Origin: Phyto melanocephala
Lineage: Eukaryota; Arthropoda; Insecta; Diptera; Rhinophoridae
Reading direction: 5' to 3'
Assembly: GCA_941918925.1 (NCBI GenBank)
Contig: OW799233.1
Span: forward strand, 155,848,845-155,912,844
Length of the DNA: 64,000 nt
Shown: positions 56,234 through 64,000 of the stretch, piece by piece
Position numbering within the stretch: position 1 is the stretch's first letter
Layout: every line of letters starts with the position of its first letter
Notes under the pieces: model-generated
Told to the model about the DNA's origin: nothing
What the model saw: only the letters and a program-made list of their open reading frames with translations
Databases searched by the model: none
Position numbers and translations under genes: made by a program

Positions 56234-57810
56234 CTAACGTGACTGACTCCAAAGACTGTATCATCATCACACAGCCCAAACGTAAACAACTAAAAATATG
56301 AAATTTGTTTAAGGGGGTAAAAAGGGTAAAAACTGGTAATTCGGCAAACTTATATCTGGTAAACCAAAAATGATACAGATTAACATGAAAAGATATTGTA
56401 ATCTACTCAAAAAAGTTGACAGGTGTTCGGTTTTTTTTAGAATTTTCAACCCCTAAGGGTGAAAAACGGGTAAAAACTTCAATTTAGTACTTTTTTAGGA
56501 ACCCATTATATTTTCCAAAGACAAAATTTTCAATTGTATTAGTTAACCCGTAAAAAAAATTAACAAGACTACGACACTTTTTACAAATTATCCCTTTATT
56601 TGGTACTTAAAAAAATGTTTTTCCTATATTATTCAATAGGACATTAATTGATAATTATCATCGCCAAATACAATATGTGACAGCGCATAGAGAAAGGGAC
56701 CTAAGGGTAAAAAAAAACAATTTTCAAATTTTTTTCTTCTTTTTTTTTGATGTGGACAACATCTGAGCATCGAATGAGACCGATCCCATGACCCAAATGT
56801 GTTCCCTCCCAGAGATATGCGCGTTTTATAAAAGTGAAGTCGACGAATCTAAGCGCAAATAGAAAAGTAAAATTTTTTAATTTTGATTTTTTCCTCTACT
56901 AAATTAACAAAATAACTTGATTTTACGAATTTACAAAAAATTTATTTTTTTCCTTATGAACAATTTAAAACAATAATCATTTAATCTTTAAAATGGCTCT
57001 ACTGAACAAAACCTGTTTTTACCTTTAGGTCCCTTTCTCTATGCGCTGTCACATATGAACAATAAATTAGGTTAAATATTTGGAAACTTTTAGGGGGACA
57101 AAAAAGGTATCGAAAAGGAGAAAATATCTGAAATTATATATAATTCCTAATTCGGATAAAATTTGTAGCACGTATTTCATTAGACACAAGAAATTTATTA
57201 AAACTTGAAACACATTTATAACAGAGTAGAAAGAAATAAAAATTAGAAAACAGTTTAGAACATATTTATTTATATTCCAAAATGAGTAGATTTTAGACTT
57301 TAAATCATGGCTATTAAAATATTTTTTTGTTAAATAGATATTTTAACATTATAAGCTTGGAATTTGAGAACCCAAAAAGCGATTTTTTTTCTCTTTCTAA
57401 TTGTACTTTTTGTAATTTCTAAGTCTATGAAGGAGAATTTTAAAATTAGAGACTATTGATCCGAGGTGAACTTGAAAATGTTATGTGCGACCAAAGAGTA
57501 AATTTTTTGCACTCTTATTGTACTTTTGTATTTTTTATGCTTTTCTAAAGCAAGAATTTAAAAACTAGTAACTATTGATCCGAGCAGAAATTGAAAATGT
57601 TATAGGCGACTAAAAAGTTACTTAATGGCTCTTTTTCGTATTTTTTGTTTTGGTGTATAAATAGAAATCTGAAATTAGGTACTATTAATCCAAGCTGAGT
57701 TCGAAAATTATAGAGAAGGACAAAAAATATTTCTTTTCTTATTTTTTTGTTTTTTTCTGAATTTATGAATCTAAAATTATGAAACTTAGATGGATTGATC
57801 TAGGATTATA
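56234..57810 (+). repeat. Dispersed tandem-unit repeat, copy B (interrupted by a MITE)
   Basis: AACGTGACTGACTCCAAAGA...CACACAGCCCAAACG (56238-56283) is the inverted match of 28165-28205. Toward the right, ACTATTGATCCGAG-type cores occur at about 57452, 57571, 57681 (ACTATTAATCCAAG) and 57794 (GATTGATCTAGG). Each is followed by GAAxTTGAAAATGTTATxxGCGAC-like sequence, so the unit is about 110-120 bp with at least four units. Copy A at 27590-28205 shows the same cores on the other strand. A 378-bp MITE sits inside this copy at 56676-57053. Confidence 0.55.
56676..57053. mobile_element. 378-bp MITE with 38-bp inverted repeats and TA flanks
   Basis: The left end TGTGACAGCGCATAGAGAAA, continuing with GGGACCTAAGGGTAAAAA to 56713, is mirrored at 57016-57053 with a single mismatch (AAGGGT versus AAAGGT). 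TA stands outside each end (56674-56675, 57054-57055). The interior, about 300 bp and mostly AT-rich, encodes nothing. A short element with long, near-perfect inverted repeats and TA duplication fits a MITE mobilised by a Tc1/mariner-type transposase. The near identity of the ends suggests a recent insertion. Confidence 0.82.
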
Positions 57811-57961
57811 CATACAGAAGATATGTCCCCTATATTTCCTAGTATTTTTTTTTAATTTTTATACTAATAAAAGCATGATGGAAAAACGGTTATTCGAACC
57901 GGTTTTACGTGTGAAAAACCGAAATCCGGTTTTTAAAAAATTTGGGTTTTTTGAATTATTC

Positions 57962-58690
57962 AAAACCCGCATATTCATTTTGTCATCCGTTTGTAAAACA
58001 TCGAAATATCCATCTTAGACCCCATAAAGTATATATTTTCTGAGTCCTGGTATTAGTTTAGGACGATCTAGCTATGTCCATCCGTCCGGGGGCTCAAATT
58101 TTGCCCGAATATTTCTTATAAACAAGGTTTCTCTGGTATTAAAATGGGCTAAATCGGAATGTTAGGAAGAGAGTTATAGCTCGTAACACAAGAGTAGGCC
58201 AAAAAAAAACCGTGTCCTTCCAACATCGAACAAAATGGAATTGTATGCAAACGCATTAATATGTCATGAAACTTATAATATATATTCCCTGAGCAAAAAC
58301 AATATTTTTCCCTGAAAATTGCTTAAATCTATGCCCACTTTAACACCTACTTCCCATATAACGGTTTATCTTATATACATATAATTTCTCTATGGACAAA
58401 GTTTTTGGAGTAATAAAGGACTATATTGAAATATTTCAGTGTTATTTATTAGCAGAAACTATATTGACACGCCTACTTTAACGCCCACATTTATTGAAAG
58501 ATTAATTTTATAAAAATCATTTTACTAGCATATAGAAGTTATATAAAGAAAGTGATACATATTTTAGTATAAAGAGATTATTCCATAATGATTAACAAAA
58601 TAATAAATATTGTGCTATAAAAGTACACGAAATTGGTGGTGGGTATAAAAGATTTTGCACAGCCGAATATAGTGCTCTTTCTTATTTATA
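57962..58690 (+). mobile_element. HINE-like element, second subfamily, copy 2
   Basis: It begins near AAAACCCGCATATTCATTTT with CATCCGTTTGTAAAACATCG, AAATATCCATCTTAGACCCC and ATAAAGTATATATTTTCTGA. A CATCCGTCCGGGGGCTC remnant of the repeated CGTCTG box follows. Then come CACGCCTACTTTAACGCCCA and TTGGTGGTGGGTATAAAAGA, and it ends with a mutated stem-loop TTTTGCACAGCCGAATAT and AGTGCTCTTTCTTATTT. It mirrors 34865-35737. The left arm of the 5' hairpin is degraded. Confidence 0.65.
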
Positions 58691-58699
58691 TTCTGAATG

Positions 58700-60305
58700 T
58701 TTGATTACACTATTTAAGGAGCATTTTCTTAAAAAAAAAACCATGCCACTACTCCACTTTCTGTGCATGCGTTTACTTTTCTCCTTTTTCGATCCCTAGA
58801 TGCATCAATTTTGTTTCTTGACATTTCTGTCAAAATGAAGATGCAACTCGTTACAATAAGTTACTTTTTGGTGAATCTTAATATCCGGCTATAGACCTAA
58901 ACTGGATGACTTTAATTACTGATTCAGCTATTTTGAGCATGGTAACTATCGAGTTAATGAAATCAATGGCAAGTCAATGTTCTTGAATTAAGTGTCACAA
59001 TTTTGCCCGCAGCATCTATATTTTCCTTGGTACGCACGATAGTTGACATATTAATTTATACCCAATTTTGCCTATTTTTTTCAAATTTGGAATTTTTTTA
59101 TTATAAAAAGTCGACCACAATTCTGTTATTAAAAAAATTAAAACTTCATATCAAAAAATCTTAATTATTTAGTTGATGATAAAAATCATATGAATAAATA
59201 TTTTTTAAAAATTTTCTTCAAGAATTCCGAAATTAATATTTTTCTCCAAAGCGACAGCGCCGATCGCTAGTTGCTAGTAATATGGAACAAACATAATATT
59301 TAGGAGCATATTTTTAAAACTTACCCAATTATATATGTACATACATCTCGTACATATGTATGTATATCTTATATTTTTTTTATAATTATTTTTTTAATAC
59401 AGCTAAACAAAGGTGATATTATGTTTTAATTCACTTAATATTCGTAACCCTAAGCACGGTTTTATATTGATATTTCCGTCATGTATAAATGATGGTTAAA
59501 TGATAAAACTTTGTATGTATTAAAAAGTTGAATGCAGTGCATATAAAAGTCTTAAAACAAGCTGCATTTTCAACACTTAAACCAGAATTTATCGAATGTA
59601 TGGAAAATAAAAACAAGAATTTCAACGATGGCTAAACAACTAAACCAAGACATGATTTTTAAATACAGTAGTTAAATGCTTTAAACTCAAGTGCTAAACT
59701 AAAGGAAGAAACTGAAAAAAGTAGGCCAAGCTAAAATTGATTTAATGTTGTTTTGGTGGCAGCGGCAGCAGCACACAACAACAGATCATCAGGGATGTGT
59801 AGATGCGGAAAAAAAATTAAATAAAATGAGTCGTGAAAGTGCTAAATAGTGTTTACTTATGTATTGCGCTATGTGTGTGTTTTTATACGTTTGTACAAGT
59901 GTGTGTAATTGCAAAAAAATCTTAAATAAACGAAAGAGAAACCAAAAGAGAAAAGGTTAAAACTAAGAAAACGATGTTATTAAAATTTATGTATTTCCTT
60001 TGATTTTAACAAAACTAAAAAGTTTTAGTTATAATCTAGATATCTGAACAATGCAAATGGAAACGAAAAGTATAAGAAAAATTAAGATTTAAAAAAAATA
60101 ACTTGTTGTATTCTTTTGAAGTATTTTTTAGGAGATAAATGTGCCTCAAGTGAAATTCATTTGTGATGCACTTCACTACTATGTAGTGCAACATACAGTA
60201 GCATACAATTTAATAGCAGTTAGGATTTTATTTTAAATCATTATTGGCAAAACTCAAGGAACAGTTCTCTTTCTCTAGGTTGAAATATGAAAAGAATTGT
60301 TATAT
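58700..60305. other. Unique AT-rich DNA
   Basis: No gene is supported. A TGTACATACATCTCGTACATATGTATGTATA microsatellite-like palindromic patch lies near 59336-59365, (GT)n near 59873, and a CAGCGGCAGCAGCACAC patch near 59760. Confidence 0.5.
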
Positions 60306-60312
60306 TACAAGG

Positions 60313-60600
60313 TGAGCCAAATATCCCCATTAGTTTTTAAGCCCGAAACCTTCGTTTATATTTTTTTGTATTTTTTTTAAATCGTATAAACAAGTGGAGA
60401 ATAAAAAATAAAGGGATTCCTAATTAAACAAAGCACCTATAAGATAATTTTAACGCAAAGAGCATATCGCCGTCATTTTAATGTCAGGATTTGGCTCCCT
60501 GAAGCAACGAGTATTACCGAATTTCGTAAATTTTATAAATAAATTTCCACGATTTCTAAACGTAGTTCTGGCGATTTGCCAATGTACATGGAAATAGTGA
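60313..60600 (+). pseudogene. Mariner-like element, 5' fragment
   Basis: GGTGAGCCAAATATCCCCAT near 60312 resembles the terminal repeat style of the copy at 43051. Downstream, RAYRRHFNVRIWLPEATSIT and EFRKFYK, then ISKRSSGDLPMYMEIV (about 60460-60590), resemble the N-terminal helix-turn-helix part of the GYVNKQNCRIW-type transposase. It breaks off where a DINE-like copy begins at about 60615. One stop lies inside. It is a short dead fragment. Confidence 0.5.
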
Positions 60601-60614
60601 CAACTCTATTTTGT

Positions 60615-61092
60615 TTTTTTTTTTATTTCCGATGTCATATTTGATTTTCAATTTTAGCATATTCTACTAGTTAAGCCCTTTCATTTGAGGCGATATTTTG
60701 GACTTAAATTTTTTCATTAATTGTTGTATTACTTTGACTGGTCTAGCTCTTTCATATGATATCAACATTGTGGGGGTTAAAGGGGGTAATTATTATATTT
60801 TAACCATATATCCTAGCCTTTTGATTTTTATGGGACAAATATCGGAAAAACAGATTCATATTTATTTACTTGAAGAGTTATGGGGCGATTGTTTTAGATT
60901 TCAAAAGCGAAAGCGAGGTGCAAATTCTGGGGGCTTTTAAAAGTTGATTTCAACAAACGCACAAACAGACTGACATTGCCTAATCGACTCCCACAGATTT
61001 TAGAAAATATATACTTTATGGGGTCGAAAATGAATATTGTAGAAATTACAAACGGAATGACATACGCTTGGCACCAGGGGAGAAGGGTATGT
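60615..61092 (-). mobile_element. DINE-like element, long subfamily, truncated
   Basis: TTTCCGATGTCATATTTGAT, TATTCTACTAGTTAAGCCCT, TTTCATATGATATCAACATT, CTTTATGGGGTCGAAAATGA and TACAAACGGAATGACATACG are recognisable. It ends CACCAGGGGAGAAGGGTATG. The terminus with the ATTCGGC stem-loop is absent, and the left border is the mariner-like fragment. Confidence 0.62.
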
Positions 61093-61099
61093 TTAAAAA

Positions 61100-62640
61100 A
61101 AGTCAAATACCTATTATATCTATTAAAGGTTATATACGTTTAAAAAACACCCTATATGTTTGCATGTATGAGTACATATATAGTTCATAATTTAGCCAAA
61201 GGCTAGACCAATCATACTTTCTACTTTTTTTCATTTACATTGTCAAACAATTGCATCAAAACAAAAAAAAAAGATAAAAAAACGTAACTCTTGTCATCAA
61301 ACAATTGCTGCAATGCAATAAAATATATAATTAAAGAAGTAGATATATATTAAAATGTGCCTTGTAGCAACTGTCACTCCTTCGTGCAACTCTTCTCAAA
61401 CAGACTCTTCTTCTTATGTACTTTGTATTTTGAGTTTTCTTTTGGTGTCTTGATGCTTTTTCGTTCCTGCTTTTGAAGTTAGCTAGCAATTAACCTAAAT
61501 GTTTTATACCAAAATATACGAAAAGCATACACATACATTTGCATACATGTGTATATATACAAATGTATGTTTGTTTGTTACAATACTATAACTATATAAA
61601 AAGCACCTTAGTTGAACATCTTCCTAAGTTTTTCTTTTTTATATTTTGCTTAAAAAAACATAATTTCAAAATTGTTATTTTAAAAAATTCAAAACTCTAC
61701 AAAATAAATAAAGAGGAAATTTAAATGCAAACGCTACAATAAACAATTTTATTTAAGTGGAACAGTCGTGCCTACTTACAACATATTCAACAGTGGCAAT
61801 TGTAACTTTGTAATTTTGTCCTCAAGCTAAAAAAAATATCACGTGTTTTTGTCACAATTGTCATTTATGTTGTTGCTGATAGTTTTATGTTGCATTCACG
61901 TTGTTTTCGTTATTTTTGTTGTTGCAATATTTAGTTAGAAATTAACTCATGCAGGCTCAATTAAAACTAATTGCTGCACTTGTTTTACATCACACATCCA
62001 TCTAGAAAGTACATTGCAACAGACACGCATATCTGTAAGGTATGAGGGTATGTGCAAGTGTTTATTTCTTTGTTTAACAACAGTTCGTACTCGTTGTAAG
62101 GAATGACATGTGTAAGATATGTTTTAGGTGTTACATTTTTGAACAAGGATTATATTGTCGTACAGTTGTTAGACTTGGCAACTCTATTATTATATGTAAC
62201 TACTATAGAGCAACGCTTGTAAGTTATGGAAATTTACTTTAAAGGCCATTTTTGACTTAACATGCGTACTGCATTTAGAGTAAAGAGCCAATAAAAAGAT
62301 TTTTCCGAACCTATTTAAAACCAAAGACAGGAAGAACGATACTATTATTGGCGAGAGGTATAGAGTAATGATTACTAATGAAAGGGTGAGAAATTAAGAG
62401 CTTGTTTTTACACAACTTAGGCGTGACTAGTCGCATACTATTGTCTTGATTTAATTCTGTTTTAACATCTGACATAGCATCAACAGCACCATCAAATTTT
62501 CGTTTCCAATATTAACAAAAGTCTCATTGAACGTAGAGGACAGAATACTGTTTCTGTAACGGAGTATGGATTTTTGTCTTGTGTAGCATCTTTCTCCTGT
62601 TTTGAATCGCTTGACGAATTCTGCACCAAAAAAGCAACTC
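61100..62640. other. Unique AT-rich DNA
   Basis: No gene is supported. A TACATTTGCATACATGTGTATATATACAAATGTATG palindromic microsatellite patch lies near 61534-61569. A minus-strand frame at 62451-62642 starts from an ordinary-looking sequence but has no domain I recognise. Confidence 0.5.
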
Positions 62641-62649
62641 ATTCAAAAA

Positions 62650-63010
62650 TTAAAATCAGCAAACTAAAACATGGGCTTTCATTTAGTCAACGGGCTCAAT
62701 AATGACCGGGTTTTCTCGCGCAGAATTTTGTATAGTGACGAGGCACATTTCTGTATACGTAAACAAAATTGCCGCATTTTGGTTTATATGCAAGCCAAAG
62801 AGATCCTCAAACTGCAGTTTTATTTTACAAAAAAAGGAACTATATGGTGTAGGTTGGTAGACTAAATAACCTTGAATGGAAAGTGTTATTGCACAATCAT
62901 ACCAGATCTATTGTTTCCTTAAATTAAAGCCCAAGATGCCGACGATATTTTATTTCAGCAAAATGGAGTTATCTCATAGCACGAAAAATAAAAAGCTTAA
63001 CGCACCTGTC
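62650..63010 (+). pseudogene. Mariner-like transposase relic, central part
   Basis: FSRRILYSDEAHFCIRKQNC (about 62712-62772) contains the first catalytic Asp of a mariner-like transposase. The usual NGYVN between SDEAHFC and KQNCR is deleted. GTIWCRLVD follows at about 62838. After a stop come GKCYCTIIPDLLFP (about 62879-62922) and DADDILFQQNGVIS (about 62937-62980), in which the second catalytic Asp of QQD is Asn. Further sequence near 62985-63015 matches poorly. Dead fragment, no ends found. Confidence 0.7.
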
Positions 63011-63019
63011 AACTGACGC

Positions 63020-64000
63020 CTAAATCCTGTGAATTTAAGGTATTTTTTTTTAAAGAATTATGTGAAGTCCAAAGTCGTTGTCGATAGGTCAGCTACAATC
63101 TGTCATTGTTGTAGGTTTAACTCACGAGATACCAGTAGCATTGCCAGAGAGGGACATAAAACTGTAATTTTTAAATGGACCACCTTAATCCTAACTAGTT
63201 TCAAAGGTAAATTCCATAGATTGTTTTTCTAGGACTAAAATAAAAAATAGTATTGAAATATTATTGGTTTGATATGTTAACTGAAAGCATATTTTTTTTT
63301 AAATTTAACTGTAATTTCTTAAAATGATTTAGTAGATTTTCTACTAAATTATTCTTAAGTTTAACACAAAGTCTCAAATGCTTGAAAATTTGCTTAAATT
63401 TTTACGTCCGAAAAGCGCTACAACCGATACTAACGACATTAAGTCATACTTTTAAAAAAGTCAGCCTTAAAAATTATATTATCTCTGTATATTATTTTAA
63501 AGTTTTAAATATCCAGAAATTAAAGTGCGAATTCATATTTGTTATACCGAGCTTCTACTGTACATGTTTAAATGGTTTAAAAGAAGACAAACGATAAAAA
63601 AAAAATTACGGAGAAAATTCATGTGTCGTCAATTGTAGCTCTACGTTATGCTGGTGATATGTTTATTTAAGCTTAAAATTTGTTATTAAGAAACACACTA
63701 TACTGCAAACGCCATACGGCAAACCATACATAATGTTCGTTAAGGATTCCTTTTATTTGAAATAATAACAATTAAAATTGAAATGGTACACAACATTAAT
63801 TAAAATGTTTCTTATAGTTTTCTTAATGCCCATATTAATTTGAACATAAAAATTTATAAAGAAGAATATATTAGAACACTTGGGCGTACCCTTATATGTG
63901 AAAGAAGTTTTAGATGAATATTTGTAAGTAAATCTAGGTTATAGCTAAATTTAATTTAGATTAATTTAAATGTTGAAATTTATGTACAAACAGATATTTA
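63020..64000. other. Unique AT-rich DNA to the window end
   Basis: No gene is supported. Short frames at 63029-63232 and 63382-63597 have no recognisable domain. Confidence 0.5.

Noticed and set aside
1..64000. CRISPR arrays, bacterial operons, ribosome binding sites, attachment sites
   Set aside because: The sequence is eukaryotic and transposon-rich; no regularly spaced direct repeats with unique spacers and no compact gene organisation are present.

Overview
The window looks like nuclear DNA from a higher dipteran, most likely a calyptrate fly (blow fly or house fly group). The sequence is very AT-rich, with fly-type TACA/TATG microsatellites and long A and T runs. It carries many copies of a DINE-1/INE-1-like repeat, recognisable by CCGACCCCATAAAGTATATA, GAGTCGATTAAGCCC and a CGTCTGTCCGTCTG box. 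The species call is inference. I found no convincing host protein-coding gene, rRNA or functional tRNA. The window reads as intergenic DNA or the interior of one or more large introns. Almost everything identifiable is a transposable element, mostly dead.

Layout. 1-7.3 kb: unique AT-rich DNA with one clean tRNA-derived SINE (2375-2606, perfect 13-bp target duplication) and a GC-richer, promoter-like island near 5 kb. 7.3-9.4 kb: a decayed Tc1-like transposase, then a DINE-like element. 11.4-12.6 kb: a DINE fragment and the 3' end of a LINE (RNase H, C-terminal region, 3' UTR) whose tail matches the SINE tail. 13.6-17.3 kb: a cluster of a TA-flanked, CACGCAAAG-ended non-autonomous DNA transposon, including two copies in inverted orientation. 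17.3-24.1 kb: one DINE copy, otherwise unique. 24.1-32.7 kb: DINE copies, a dispersed tandem-unit repeat and a short inverted-repeat element. 32.9-34.1 kb: the 3' half of a Jockey-like LINE, almost open. 34.8-40.7 kb: a second HINE subfamily, mariner-like fragments, a nest of DINE copies inside each other and a LINE fragment. 43-50.7 kb: a mariner-like relic with recognisable ends, a piggyBac-like element with TTAA flanks, a second SINE, an inverted-repeat element, a mariner split by a nested hAT-like element, and an unidentified broken coding remnant. 51.6-64 kb: an inverted pair of DINE copies, more mariner-like fragments, a 378-bp MITE with 38-bp inverted repeats, the second copy of the tandem-unit repeat, the second HINE copy and unique AT-rich DNA.

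The best structural evidence is the set of insertion sites that can be read directly. They are the hAT-like element with an 8-bp duplication inside a mariner, the piggyBac-like element between TTAA sites, a DINE inside a DINE at a T-T junction without duplication, the SINE with its 13-bp duplication, and the TA-flanked MITEs. No cooperating host gene set is present. The functional relationship that can be inferred is parasitic: the SINE probably used the machinery of the LINE whose 3' tail it shares, and the MITEs depended on transposases supplied elsewhere.
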